NCBI GenBank assembly: GCA_016708465.1
Contig: JADJFT010000002.1
Location: forward strand, 62,001 to 126,000
Length of the DNA: 64,000 nt
Reading direction: 5' to 3'
Source: Rhodanobacteraceae bacterium
Lineage (GTDB): Bacteria > Pseudomonadota > Gammaproteobacteria > Xanthomonadales > Ahniellaceae
Shown: one piece after another, positions 9,123 through 18,993 of the stretch
Position numbering within the stretch: the stretch's first letter is position 1
How the letters are laid out: the number at the start of each line of letters is the position of its first letter
Made by a program: the position numbers and the translations under genes
The notes under the pieces: model-generated
Told to the model about the DNA's origin: nothing
Database searches by the model: none
The model's input: the letters and a program-made list of their open reading frames with translations, nothing else

Positions 9123-10504
9123 CAGATCACCACGCGACCAGGCCAGAGCCGTGCCACCCAGCCAACCCAGCGTGCAGGTCGCTTCCGAAGTGCAACATCG
9201 ATCAAGGCACGGGCACTGCGCACATGCGCTGCCAGGCCATACCGTTGTGCCTGCCGTCGCCCGAGGGTGATCCAAGCCATGCGTTCCGACGTCGTTTGAG
9301 ACAACGCTCTAACCAGAGCCGCCCGCCACACGGACGCGTCACCTGCGGACAACAGCGTCCAGCTCCATTCTGCGGGCGTCGCCGCGCGCAACGCCCCGAC
9401 CGTCTCGGACGCCAGCACGGGCAGATCATTTTGCCACGCCTCGTTGACCACCAAACCCCACTGCTCGAAGTCGCTGGGCACCACCAGCACGTGTGCATGG
9501 CGCATCCAAGCCTGTGCTTCGGCATTGTCCCGCATTCCCAGCCAATGTACGTCCGCGAGCAGACCGAGCCGAGCAGCCTGTGCTTGCAACGCCGGCTGTG
9601 TTGGACCGTCGCCGATCACTACCAACGCTGGGCGCTGCTCGCTGGCGGGCCACTGCGCGAGCGCATTCAACAGCGTGTGCAACCCCTTGCGTTCGATCAG
9701 CCGCCCCACGAACAACACGAACCGACGATCTGGCTGGGCAACCAGCGGCTCAGCAATTCCTGTGGCAGGTCCGACGACATCGACGGCATAGGCCTGACGA
9801 TCGAGCGGGATGTTCAAGCCAACGAAATGTTGTCCGTGCAAAGCGTCAGGTAGGAATCCGCCATCGACGAAGCCATTGAAGGAGCGCTTGACCCATCGCA
9901 CCAGGACGCCGGATTGGTCCGTCGCTGCCCAAGCGTCATCCATTTGCAACAATCGACCGCCGAATCGCACCTTGTGGTGCAACGCACCGGCGCCTTCGGC
10001 GAAGGCCGGCGCGGGTGCAAACACGACATCGGCCCGCAAAGCTTGCAGCGCCATGCAGACTGCGCTGGCCACCTGCCGGGGTCGCAACGACAAGTAGTCG
10101 CAGTTTGGAAACAGCGAGACGATGCCTCCGCGCTGGGTCGAGGCCACGCTGATGGCATCGCCATAACTCGAATCGGTGTTCGCCACTTCCAGGGCGGTAC
10201 AGCGAATGCCTTCGCGTGCCAGTTCTGCCGCCAGTGCAGTGAAGCGAGCGCAGTGGTAGGCGAGCATGCGCTGATAGACCAGCACGACATGTCGGGCGCT
10301 CGTCGCCTCGTCGTGCTGGGCGAGGTGACGAGCACCGGTCAGCCAGGTCGCGGCCACGCTTTGGGGCGTCAGTCGGCCGGCCGACTGGCCCGCGGCCTCG
10401 CCGAGGCGAGTCGCCAGCGGCAGCGATTGGATCAGACGAAGACATCCGGCGGCCAAGGCATCCACGCTGTCCTCGACCCATAGGCCGTTCACGCCATGGC
10501 GCAC
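9119..10504 (-). CDS. Glycosyltransferase family 4 protein (second of two GT4 modules)
   Basis: The GT4 module runs from about 10290, where HVVLVYQRMLAYHCARFTALAAELAREGI is a typical GT-B N-terminus. It continues through RFVLFVGRLIERKGLHTLLNAL, LVVIGDGPTQPAL and VPSDFEQWGLVVNEA. The first roughly 70 codons of this frame (RHGVNGLWVEDSVDALAAG to LTGARHLAQ) are not its own N-terminus: they are the displaced C-terminus of the upstream GT4. No stop codon separates the two modules in this frame, so with one base restored near 10518 they would form a tandem protein of about 766 residues. An internal start at GTG or ATG near 10270-10285 is the alternative. Confidence 0.8.
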   Translation of the reverse strand: MRHGVNGLWVEDSVDALAAGCLRLIQSLPLATRLGEAAGQSAGRLTPQSVAATWLTGARHLAQHDEATSARHVVLVYQRMLAYHCARFTALAAELAREGIRCTALEVANTDSSYGDAISVASTQRGGIVSLFPNCDYLSLRPRQVASAVCMALQALRADVVFAPAPAFAEGAGALHHKVRFGGRLLQMDDAWAATDQSGVLVRWVKRSFNGFVDGGFLPDALHGQHFVGLNIPLDRQAYAVDVVGPATGIAEPLVAQPDRRFVLFVGRLIERKGLHTLLNALAQWPASEQRPALVVIGDGPTQPALQAQAARLGLLADVHWLGMRDNAEAQAWMRHAHVLVVPSDFEQWGLVVNEAWQNDLPVLASETVGALRAATPAEWSWTLLSAGDASVWRAALVRALSQTTSERMAWITLGRRQAQRYGLAAHVRSARALIDVALRKRPARWVGWVARLWPGRVVIW

Positions 10505-11418
10505 GTAGATCGCTTCGGGCTATGGCCGCCACGGCGGCTGAGAACCACCGGCCGAGCCACGGCCATCGCGTCGAGCACGTTCAATCCGGCGATTCCGGTG
10601 ACAGCGAGGCAGCGACACGCCGCCAAGGCTACGAACTTCTCCCGGCCATGGCGTGGCCCCAGCACATGCAGCCACGGCGCTTCGTGCTGACGCAGCAAGG
10701 CGAGCCCATCGCCACCGCCCAACACCACGATGTGCGCGTCCGGCTGCTCGCGCCGGATGGCTTCGCCAATGGCGATGATGCGCTCGGGCCGCTTCGTCGG
10801 ATACCAACTGCCGAGGAACGCCACACAGGGTGCGTTACCTAATCCGTGGTCGGTGCGAAACGCCACGACTTCGGGGTGTTGCGCGTGCAGGCCTTCGGCA
10901 CCGCACAGCGAAGGCGCATTTTCGGTAATTGCGATGTGCTGGCGCGGGACGCCGGCGGCGAGCATGGTGCCCAGGCATTGCGTTGTGTAGACGAGATGCC
11001 CATGGGCCAGTCGCAGCAAGCTGAGGCGCAATGACGCAAGCGTTCGGCTCAGCAGGCTCGGCTGCAAAGTGCGCCCGTGGCCCCAGGTCAGCACCGTGCG
11101 GCCGAGTAGCCGACGTAGCGCAATGAGTGCGAAGTTGCTGAAGCAACGCAGCCCGTCCGGCACCACCAGCAGATCACTCGTCAACGCCTCGCGCCAAGGC
11201 AGGTGTTGCCACTCCAGACCAAGCCCCAGAATAGTCGTCACAGGTAGTGGTTTCGCCCATGACAGATCGGCGGCCGTGCCGCGACGCACGAATTCTGCCG
11301 GGGCCAGCGACGCCCACAGTTCGAAATCGACCCCTTGTTCGGCGCACACTGAACGCAAGGCCTCGAAGAGTTCATGGCGATAGCCGGGCACCAGTCGCTG
11401 CACCAATACGATCTTCAT
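10489..11418 (-). pseudogene. Glycosyltransferase family 4 protein (first GT4 module), frameshifted near its C-terminus
   Basis: ATG 11418 overlaps the previous stop (ATGA). The N-terminal half starts MKIVLVQRLVPGYRHELFEAL. The C-terminal half has CVAFLGSWYPTKRPERIIAIG, IVVLGGGDGLALL and NVLDAMAVARPVVLSRRGGHSP. After HSP the frame runs to a stop at 10489, while the adjacent frame continues with EAIYVRHGVNGLWVED, the expected end of a GT4 domain. One missing C in the C run at about 10517-10520 accounts for the break. The true end would be about 10310, or the protein is fused to the next GT4 module. Confidence 0.8.
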
Positions 11419-12561
11419 GGCGTTGCCGGCCGCTGCGTCAGCCGTTCGCTCAGGATCGCGGCGATGCGATCGACCTGATGGCGCTGGTCGTAGGATTCGG
11501 CCGCAATGCGCCGTCCTGTTTCACCCAAGCGCCGGCGCGTTGCCTCGTCCTGCAGCAGCGCAATGATGGAGTCAGCGAGCGCATCGGGATCGGCACTGCC
11601 CACGAGATGTCCGCCACCGCCGACCACTTCCGGCAGTGCACCGACCGCGCTGGCCACCACCGCCACGCCGCAAGCCATCGCCTCCAGGGCGCTCAAGCCG
11701 AAGCCCTCTTCGCGGCTGGGCACGACGGCCAAGTCGAAGCCGCGAAGTGCCGGAAACACGGCGTCGCGCGCGAGCCAACCGGCAAAATGCACGCAAGGTT
11801 CAAGCCCGAGTTCGCTGACGCGACCGCGCAATTCCACGGCAAGATCGCCTCCGCCAACCACCACCAGTCGCGCCGATCGGCACCGCGCATGGACCTGCGC
11901 AAAGGCGTCGATCAACACATCCGGCCCCTTGATGAGCGCGAGTCGGCCGACATAGCCGACCACCACACTGTCTGCCGGCCAGTCGCACCGCCGCCGCCAA
12001 TCGACTGGCACCGCAGCTGCTGCCGATGTCACCTCGACGGTATTCGGCAAGACCGCGACATGACGTGGCAGCGAGGCGTGCATGCCGAAAAATTCGTGCG
12101 CCGCGGTGTGCGAAACGCAAATAAAACGCGAGCAAACGGAGCGCGCCAACAGGCGTAGGCGCAGACGCGCCGATTCCGAAAAATGCCCGGCGGTCACGTG
12201 CACCGTCGCGAACAACCGCTTCGAGTGCAGCCGCGCAATCAACAATGGCAGCAAGCTGGGCGTCATGTACTGCAACCAGGCTAGCGCATGCCGCCGCCCG
12301 CGCAGCCCACGTGCCAGCGCCCAACGCAACCGGAAAGATCCGCCGACCGCTGAATGTCTAAAACGATCACCCGCGCACCCGCCGCCTCGAACTCGGCGCG
12401 CATCATCGAGTCCACCTCGTCCGCAAAGTACACCACACATCCACCGCATACCCCAACACCCGCAACGCTCGCGCTGTCTCCAGCGTCGCCACTTCGGTCC
12501 CGCCGGTGAGCAGGCAGGGGATCAAGAGAACGGCGGCAGCTTGACGACTGGGGGACGGCAA
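11415..12561 (-). pseudogene. Glycosyltransferase family 4 protein, two frameshifts in the N-terminal half
   Basis: The C-terminal part is intact, with VVVGYVGRLALIKGPDVLIDAF, LVVVGGGDLAVEL and VPSREEGFGLSALEAMACG. The N-terminus is in pieces. One frame has VLLIPCLLTGGTEVATLETARALRVLGY upstream of about 12425. A second has VVYFADEVDSMMRAEFEAAG between about 12425 and 12345. The third carries LRWALARGLRGRRHALAWLQYM onward. Two single-base indels rebuild a protein of about 380 residues. The start is uncertain: TTG 12561 is the best in-frame candidate. Confidence 0.7.
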
Positions 12562-12592
12562 GGATGTATCGAAGGCAGCAAGGTGGGCGTGA

Positions 12593-13478
12593 TCAACGCG
12601 CGAAAAGAACCGCGTCTTCCTTCAGCATCGCCCAAGGACCGTTGCTCGGGAGGGCGACGATGTTCCAGGTATTGCTGAGGTCGTCATCCAGCAGACCATC
12701 AACAGAGCGGAGACGATGCAATGAATACTGGCTACCCAACAACGACACCATTTCGCTCAACTCGAAACTGCGGCGCGTGGTGGCGTTGTATTCGAAGATG
12801 AACAGGGGGCGATGTCGAGCCAAAAATTGCTGCGCGCCCTTGGCAGCATCAAGCTCGCCGCCTTCGATGTCCATGAGCAGGATCACGGGAGATTCCGGCG
12901 CAACGTCGGGCAATCATCGAGCGTGCAGGTCGCAACAGTGAGTTGATCGCTGTCGCACGTCATCGTCAGCCCCGCAGAAGTTGGCGCGCCATCGCGTGTA
13001 CCGAATTGCGCGGAACCCGATGTCGCCGACACTCCTGCTTCGATCACGCGCACGATGCCCCTGGGGAGATAGCTGACGGAATGTCGCAATGCTTCGCATG
13101 TCACTGGATGAGGCTCGAATGCGATCACTGCCGCAACGCGCTCGTCAGCCGCCATCGGAATAGCGAATTCACCGATGCTTGCCCCGACATCCACAAACGT
13201 GACGTCTTGCGGCCGCGCAGCACACGCGCAAGAAACTTGTGCGTCTCCGGCTCATTGGCAATTCCGGCCGGCAACAGGCAATAGCTGCGTGCCGCTGGTG
13301 GATAAAAACAGAACCGGGCACCCCGAAACAAGAAATCGAACGGCAATTTCACGCGTGCCGCCATGAAGCCGATGCCGTAAGCGCGGATGCCACATCGCTT
13401 CCGTAAGAACCAAATGAACTGCAGCCAGCCGAGCAACACCCAACGCCTAAAATCCAGATTTTTCTGTTTGCCAGTCAT
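12593..13478 (-). pseudogene. FkbM family methyltransferase, two frameshifts
   Basis: Three minus-strand pieces align end to end. The first is MTGKQKNLDFRRWVLLGW to LARVLRGRK (from ATG 13478, with AGGT upstream). The second is FVDVGASIGEFAIPMAADE, the SAM-binding motif I, to TCTLDD. The third is ILLMDIEGGELDAAKGAQQFL, the conserved MDIEG motif, to the stop at 12593. The breaks are near 13200 and 12910, each explained by one base. FkbM enzymes O-methylate sugar or polyketide hydroxyls, so here the likely substrate is a sugar of the repeat unit. It is divergent from a second FkbM gene at 13558. Confidence 0.78.
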
Positions 13479-13557
13479 ATTTTTACCTGATGACGAGTAT
13501 GAGACAGGACAAGCTTGAATCACAGTACGCTAGGCGCGCCAAAGACGAGACTCAATC

Positions 13558-14389
13558 ATGACCGGCACGATTGCAAACAGAGTGGCCGCACGCCTTTCGC
13601 GCATAGTCTGCAAATACCGAGGGCGACCGATGGCCGATGCGCTGGCGCGACTCTGCAACACCTTCCACCGCGGATTGAACAACGTCGATTTCAACATGCA
13701 GAGGAACGGCGAGCTTCGCGTCTTAACGGCGATCGCCGACACCCATCCGTGCTGCATCTTCGATGTCGGCGCGAATAACGGCGAATGGAGTAGGCTGGCA
13801 TCAGCGTTGATTCCCAACTGCACAATCCACGCTTTTGAAATTGTGCCGTCTACGTTCCAACAACTTCAAGCCGGCACGGCTGGCCTAAAAAACGTGCGCG
13901 TAAACAACTTCGGTTTGTCGAACGAGAATGGTGATGTCGTCATCAATATCAGCGAGGACACGTCGGTTGCGACGGCTTGTCGAATCGAAGGTATGAAAGC
14001 GCATGACGACTACTACCGAGACCGCGTGAATTGCGTGGTAAGAAAAGCATCCAACTACATTCAAGAACAAAACATTGAACGAATTGATTTCGTCAAGATC
14101 GATGTCGAGGGCATGGATCTGAGAGTAATCCGCGGATTTGAAGACACGCTCAGTTATGTGCGTGCCATCCAGTTCGAATATGGGGTGTTCAATATCGCAT
14201 CACACGATCTACTAGCAGACTTCTGCGCGCTATTGGTTGCGCGCGGTTTCGTTATAGGCAAAAATATTTCCAAACGCCGTGCAGTTCTTCGACTACCACT
14301 TCGACATGGAAAACTTCCATGGCTCAAACTATGTCGCCGTCAGATCTAATGAGAATGAACTTTTATCAAAACTCTCTCGCAATTTCTGA
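13558..14389 (+). pseudogene. FkbM family methyltransferase, one homopolymer frameshift near the C-terminus
   Basis: From ATG 13558 the reading includes CIFDVGANNGEWSRLAS (SAM motif I), IHAFEIVPSTFQQL and FVKIDVEGMDLRVIRGFEDTL. At the A5 run 14260-14264 the frame slips. With four A the frame reads KIFPNAVQFFDYHFDMENF and ends at TGA 14389 after about 276 residues. As written it ends early, at 14349, with unrelated residues. It is one of the clearest single-base homopolymer breaks in the window. The base composition is lower in GC than its neighbours, which may reflect transfer. Confidence 0.8.
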
Positions 14390-14502
14390 ACAGTCACCGC
14401 CCAGCAGTCAGCAGCAGCTCGAGTTGCGCTTGCTTGTAGGATGCGGCAACCAGAAATGCCAGTCTGATGGGTTGCATCGCTATTAACTAACTCCGGCAAG
14501 TG

Positions 14503-15260
14503 ATGGACGACCTCAATCAGCTTACACAACCTGAGTATTTTCGACCTTGGGACAAGCAAATTCGGCTCTTTGCCGGATACTTTCTCGCCCATGTCCGTTT
14601 GCCTACGACGGCCCCGTTCAAGTTGCTGGACGTCGGCTGCGGTACTGGCTCGGCCTTGGCCGAAATACGCAAGCGGTATCCGCGGGCCGTGTTGCAAGGC
14701 TGCGATATTCTGGAGCATGTGGTGGAACTTGCCGCGGCGATCAACTCCGATGCAGGTAGCTTCTTCGCCTCGGACATTCTGTCTCTTCGAGGTAACTTCG
14801 ATTGCATCTATGTGTCCAATGTCTTAGAGCACATTCAGGAATGGAAAGACTGTTTGGATCATTTGTGTGCGTTGTCGCCGCAAGTCGTTGTCATGGTCCT
14901 TTCAAGGAGGATCTGTCATTTCAGAAGCCGTCCGGACTGGAACGAGTCGATCATGTGACGTCGTTCAACGAACGCTCGATGGCCGCCTATGCAACTGCTG
15001 GATATCGCGTCGAGCAAAGGGTGATCCGAACTCCTTTCGCTTGGGGAGGACCACGGCGCCGGGAGTTGATCTTTCGATTTCGCAAGTACTTGCGCGGAGA
15101 ACACTACGAAGACAGACGCGAGATCTTGTACTTGATTTCGCGGAGTGAGCACCTTGATACCAAGCCAGCTTCTCAGATCGTACGCTTCAGGAACATGTCG
15201 CTGTCATTCGCATATTCCCTGCTTGTACACAGGAACGTGACCGTCGAATTTGCTGCTTAG
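14503..15260 (+). pseudogene. Class I SAM-dependent methyltransferase, one frameshift
   Basis: ATG 14503 opens MDDLNQLTQPEYFRPWDKQ. Motif I is FKLLDVGCGTGSALAEIRKRYP, followed by LQGCDILEHVVELA and IYVSNVLEHIQEW. At about 14895-14905 the frame must change from VVVMVLSRR to PFKEDLSFQKPSGLERVDHVTSFNERS, after which the protein runs to TAG 15260 (about 252 residues). It would methylate, or otherwise modify, a precursor of the surface polymer. The stop TAG is also the first three bases of the 8-bp target duplication of the adjacent IS element, so the insertion lies right behind the gene. Confidence 0.75.
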
Positions 15261-15265
15261 TAGAT

Positions 15266-16337
15266 CCTGATTAGCGCCGAATCTCAGTTCCGAATCGCGT
15301 GATCTGAGACGTTGGGGGTGGATTCTGACGCTCCGAACCCGAGGAGCGCCACGATGAGCATGAACCTGATCCAGTTCCAGCCCGGCCTGTCGATGCCGGA
15401 GTTTCTCCGGAAGTACGGGACCGAGTCGAGGTGTCGCCGAGCGCTCTATCGGGCGCGTTGGCCGATGGGATTTCGGTGCCCTGCGTGTGGTGACCGGCGA
15501 CGATCCAGCTTCCGGCGCGGTGCGCAGACGATCTATCAATGTCGTGCCTGCCAGCACCAGAGCACGTTGATCAGCGGCACGCTTCTGCAAGACACGAAGC
15601 TGCCACTGACGACCTGGTTCATGGCGATCCATTTGCTGACATCGACCAAGACCAACATGGCCGCACTCGAACTGAAGCGCCATCTCGGCATCTCCTATCG
15701 CGCGGCCTGGCGCTCCAACATGACAAGGTCATGCAAGCGATGACCGAGCGCGAAGCACCGAGGAAACTCAATGGCTTCGTGCAGATCGACGACGCCTATC
15801 TCGGCGGCGAGCGCAACGGCGGCAAGCCCGGGCGCGGCTCTGAAAACAAGCAGGCGTTTCTGATCGCGGTCGAGACTGATGCCGATCTCGAACATCCTGT
15901 CTACGCAGTGATCGAGCCGGTCCGGACCTTTGACAACACCGCGCTGACCAACTGGGTCGAGCGGCGATTGGCACCGGACGCCGAGGCGTACACCGACGGC
16001 CTCGGTTGTTTCCGCCGCATCGCCGCGGCCGGTCACGCACACACCGTGCTCGAAACTCGCGGCGGTCGTGCCGCCACCGAAATTTCCGGCGCGCGCTGGG
16101 TCAATGTCCTTCTCGCCAACGTGAAACGCGCCATCGGTGGTGTGTACCACGCGATCCGCCAAGCCAAGTACGCGCGTCGCTACCTCGCCGAAGCCGCTTA
16201 TCGATTCAACCGCCGATTTCGCCTCTCCGAAATGGCCCCACGACTTGCGCACGCCCTCATGGCCTGCAAGCCTTGCCCCCGAACCGCGTCTGCGTCTCGC
16301 GTGCAACTTCGCTCACTGAGATTCGGCGCTAATCAGG
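15266..16337. mobile_element. IS1595-family (ISXO2-like) insertion sequence
   Basis: A 1072-bp element bounded by perfect 23-bp terminal inverted repeats (15266-15288 and 16315-16337, outer end CCTGATTAGCGCC). Both sides carry the same 8-bp target duplication, TAGTAGAT (15258-15265 and 16338-16345). An 8-bp duplication and a single transposase with an N-terminal zinc ribbon fit IS1595. The intact termini and target duplications point to a recent insertion. It lies at the 3' end of a methyltransferase gene and interrupts no reading frame. Confidence 0.93.
15354..16319 (+). pseudogene. IS1595-family transposase, two frameshifts
   Basis: ATG 15354 follows a GAGGAG ribosome-binding site. The N-terminus has a zinc ribbon, with C-x2-C in FRCPACG and QCRACQ. 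The ISXO2-like DDE domain follows with QIDDAYLGGERNGGK and AYTDGLGCF, and near the end YLAEAAYRFNRRF. The frame breaks near 15715-15725 (AAWR to LQHDKVMQAM) and again at the C5 run 16276-16280. There four C gives PEPRLRLACNFAH and a stop at 16319, inside the right inverted repeat. One missing and one extra base cancel, giving about 321 residues. As written the element could not make a full transposase. Confidence 0.85.
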
Positions 16338-16358
16338 TAGTAGATTGAACAGTGTGAC

Positions 16359-17528
16359 CTAGCGCAACGCGACGGTGGTCAAAGCTCGCTCAATGCGGAG
16401 AAGGCATTGAGTCGGCTCCCAAAGCGACTGGTAGCAGCGAAAGGCGTTATCACGGTAGCGCGCATAATCTCGCTCAATGTTCGAAAGCGCATCAGGTATC
16501 TCTGCCGCACTGTCGACCAATACACCTGCCTGATGATCCTCAAGATACCTCAACGAGGGGAGTCGGGATGCGATCACAGGAAGGCCGCATTTGAGATACT
16601 GACCAATCTTCCCAGCCGCAAGACCCATCATTCGTGCTCGGAATGAGAGTCTGTTCGGGTTGTACCAAGCCAATCCGACATGCGCCGAGCCGACGAGACG
16701 ATTGAGCAATTGTCCGTCTACTGGGTTAAGCGAAAAAATCGAATTGTCTTCGGCGCCGCGATTCTTCATATAACGAAGGTAGTAGCCATCACCAGTAATG
16801 TCGTGACTGACGTGAAATACCAATCGATAGCCGTCGGGAAGCTTGCTCGACACCGACGCGACATCGGCTGAGCTGAACCACTCGCCGAAACCTCCCGAGT
16901 GCAACAGGATCTTCGTCAATGGCGGCAGTTGCAAACGCGTGTGAAGCTGATACCCGGATTCACCGTCAAAAGCTCCTGGGCTGGCATTTGGAAGAGTCAA
17001 ATAGTTCGGTGCATTTTCGATCGCCGCTGTGATGACACGAGCATGCAAGTCGTCGTGCACGATCATCGCCACTGAGTTACGGATAGCTCTGGCTTCCAGT
17101 CGGTCGGACAACTTCGGCCGATAGGGCGCGGGTTCACAAATCGCCGGGTACTCAACGACGTGCGCAAAGTATCGCCCACCATGCAATACGGAGACGATTG
17201 GCGATATCGAGAGCGCACCGCGTCCCGCAATGATAAGTGTGGTTGGCCGGTCGGCGCGTCGTGCTGATCGGATCAATTCAGAACACCTCAGAACGAATCT
17301 CGACAACGTCGGCAATTCCCACCGCCGAGATCTCTCTGGCAACACATGCATTTCGACGTTCGGATTGGAAAAATGTGCTGGAGGAAAGATGCGGTTTCGG
17401 GTCGTCAAGACGTGTATGCGATGGCCGCGTGCGGCCAACCACTCGATTAGGTGCTTGAGGTTAGGAACGCGATCGAGAATAGGTTCTCTGTGAAGCACGA
17501 TCACATCGAGACCAGTCGGTGAGGTCAT
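16359..17528 (-). CDS. Glycosyltransferase (GT4-like)
   Basis: 389 residues from ATG 17528, which overlaps the upstream stop (ATGA 17525-17528). The N-terminus MTSPTGLDVIVLHREPILDRVPNLKHLIEWLAARGHRIHVL is a GT-B Rossmann start. Later motifs are ILLHSGGFGEWF, a middle lacking the classic E-x7-E, and GKIGQYLKCGLPVIAS near the end. The family assignment is weaker than for the other transferases, but context and fold pattern agree. The function would be adding a sugar to the lipid-linked repeat unit. Confidence 0.75.
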   Translation of the reverse strand: MTSPTGLDVIVLHREPILDRVPNLKHLIEWLAARGHRIHVLTTRNRIFPPAHFSNPNVEMHVLPERSRRWELPTLSRFVLRCSELIRSARRADRPTTLIIAGRGALSISPIVSVLHGGRYFAHVVEYPAICEPAPYRPKLSDRLEARAIRNSVAMIVHDDLHARVITAAIENAPNYLTLPNASPGAFDGESGYQLHTRLQLPPLTKILLHSGGFGEWFSSADVASVSSKLPDGYRLVFHVSHDITGDGYYLRYMKNRGAEDNSIFSLNPVDGQLLNRLVGSAHVGLAWYNPNRLSFRARMMGLAAGKIGQYLKCGLPVIASRLPSLRYLEDHQAGVLVDSAAEIPDALSNIERDYARYRDNAFRCYQSLWEPTQCLLRIERALTTVALR

Positions 17529-18721
17529 GGCGCCGGTCTCCCATCCGGCCTGCGCAAGACGCTTCCCAGGAGTCGACTTAATGGATGCGCCGATGGCGTC
17601 CAACGCGCAAGATCACGATTCGTCAATGTGCTTCTACAAGAGAGCAATGATTCAACAATGCGCTCGGTGGAATGATGGTGGACAACATAGTCAATACAGC
17701 GCTGAGCAGAGATCTCCCGCGACTTCGGATCAAGCACCTCTTGGATCAGTGCATCTATCGAATGCCCAGAAAATTCCGTGTCCTCTGTCGACAGGAACCT
17801 CCCTAACGAGAACGACGAGGTTTCCCAAAGCCATTTATATCGATACTGATCGGGCAAGTCCGAATAACTCGGATCAATCAATGCAGTCGGAACGCCAGAG
17901 AGAGCTCCTTCAAGCGCAGACATGCCCATGGAAACGTGAAGGCTGCTGCGAGTAGAGATTCGCTCCCGAAGCGCCGATCCGAAAATTCCAAGTGAATAGC
18001 GAACTAGAACGTTGTCAGGTATCCGGCCCTCCAACATTGCTACATAGGGTTGGCAGTCATCGGTGAAGATCTCGAGTTCGACGGGAATTTGCAGTGCTCC
18101 CAAGTCGCACATCAGTTTGCGCGCCGGGTAAATCTTCCAGACATCATCACTTCGACCAATGTAGGACACGACAACGGGCCGTGTGCTTCTGAACGGCGCT
18201 GTCTGTGCAATGGAAGCGTAGATCGGAATGGGCAGCAGCGGCGTCGCTAGGCCACCAGCAAAAGTATCTATGGCTTCCGCTGTTGCGCCGTCCATTGCCA
18301 GCAGAGCATGTCGTTTCTTCAACAATTGGATGATGCGGCGATTGAACCAAGTACCGATACGTTTCCGTCCGGTAAAGCGTTGTTCGAAATTGAAGCGGTT
18401 CCATCCAGTTGCCAAGTGTGCCAAGAGGCACCAGACCAGCGCACGACCAGAGAGGTGTGCAACTCGAGCAATCCACTCATTGTTGCTGAAATGCAGGAAC
18501 AGGTCATCGTGGGCCGATCGAAATTCGTTGGCTTCCGAAGCCGTAACCAGTTGAAAAGGTATCGATAGTTCGTGGAGTCTACGAACGACGAAGGCGTTCG
18601 ATGAACCCATGACTACGACTTCCGCCTTGGCGTTGACTGTCGCGTGACGGGCGATTTCGAGGACGACATTTTCTGTCCCCCCCGTGCGCGGGTACTCCAT
18701 CCCCGGAAAGATCAGTCTCAT
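17525..18721 (-). CDS. Glycosyltransferase-like protein
   Basis: An intact 398-residue protein starting MRLIFPGMEYPRTGGTENVVLEIARHA. The GGTENV segment near residue 15 is the usual GT4 phosphate-binding start. The C-terminal half has VVVSYIGRSDDVWKIYPARKL and SMGMSALEGALSGVPTALID, corresponding to the nucleotide-sugar site. It overlaps both neighbours by 4 bases. Substrate unknown. Confidence 0.72.
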   Translation of the reverse strand: MRLIFPGMEYPRTGGTENVVLEIARHATVNAKAEVVVMGSSNAFVVRRLHELSIPFQLVTASEANEFRSAHDDLFLHFSNNEWIARVAHLSGRALVWCLLAHLATGWNRFNFEQRFTGRKRIGTWFNRRIIQLLKKRHALLAMDGATAEAIDTFAGGLATPLLPIPIYASIAQTAPFRSTRPVVVSYIGRSDDVWKIYPARKLMCDLGALQIPVELEIFTDDCQPYVAMLEGRIPDNVLVRYSLGIFGSALRERISTRSSLHVSMGMSALEGALSGVPTALIDPSYSDLPDQYRYKWLWETSSFSLGRFLSTEDTEFSGHSIDALIQEVLDPKSREISAQRCIDYVVHHHSTERIVESLLSCRSTLTNRDLARWTPSAHPLSRLLGSVLRRPDGRPAP

Positions 18722-18915
18722 GGTGGTGTCCGAAGTCGCAAGCGTTGGAACAAGACGCTGAAACGGTGTTTTGGGCCGAGCCTAATGGCCAGTTCTCCTA
18801 TCGTGAACCAAGCTGCCATCAATGCTATTGCGTCGACAACAAGCGAGTATGTGAGTTCTGTTAGGAGTTCGCACCGTGAAGTTTCCAGTGTCTGGGTTTC
18901 GGTGTGCTCCGTCAT
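18718..18915 (-). CDS. Small hypothetical membrane protein
   Basis: A 65-residue ORF from ATG 18915 whose stop overlaps the start of the next gene (18718-18721), as the other genes in this operon do. Its middle, YSLVVDAIALMAAWFTIGELAIRLG, is one hydrophobic helix, followed by a basic tail RFSVLFQRLRLR. The layout is like the N-terminal helix of a lasso-B2-type protein, so it could be a leftover of one, but that is a guess. No ribosome-binding site is obvious. It is kept because of the operon-like overlap. Confidence 0.4.
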   Translation of the reverse strand: MTEHTETQTLETSRCELLTELTYSLVVDAIALMAAWFTIGELAIRLGPKHRFSVLFQRLRLRTPP

Positions 18916-18993
18916 GGCTTAATCATGTGTTTAACGCCTGTCACCCGCAACAATGCGGGCATCACCAATGGATATTGCGTTTCTTCTTTCACA

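Noticed and set aside
15354..16319. Programmed frameshift in the transposase, as in some other IS families
   Set aside because: No slippery sequence is evident at the first break, the second break is a C run near the end, and similar indels occur in many non-IS genes here.
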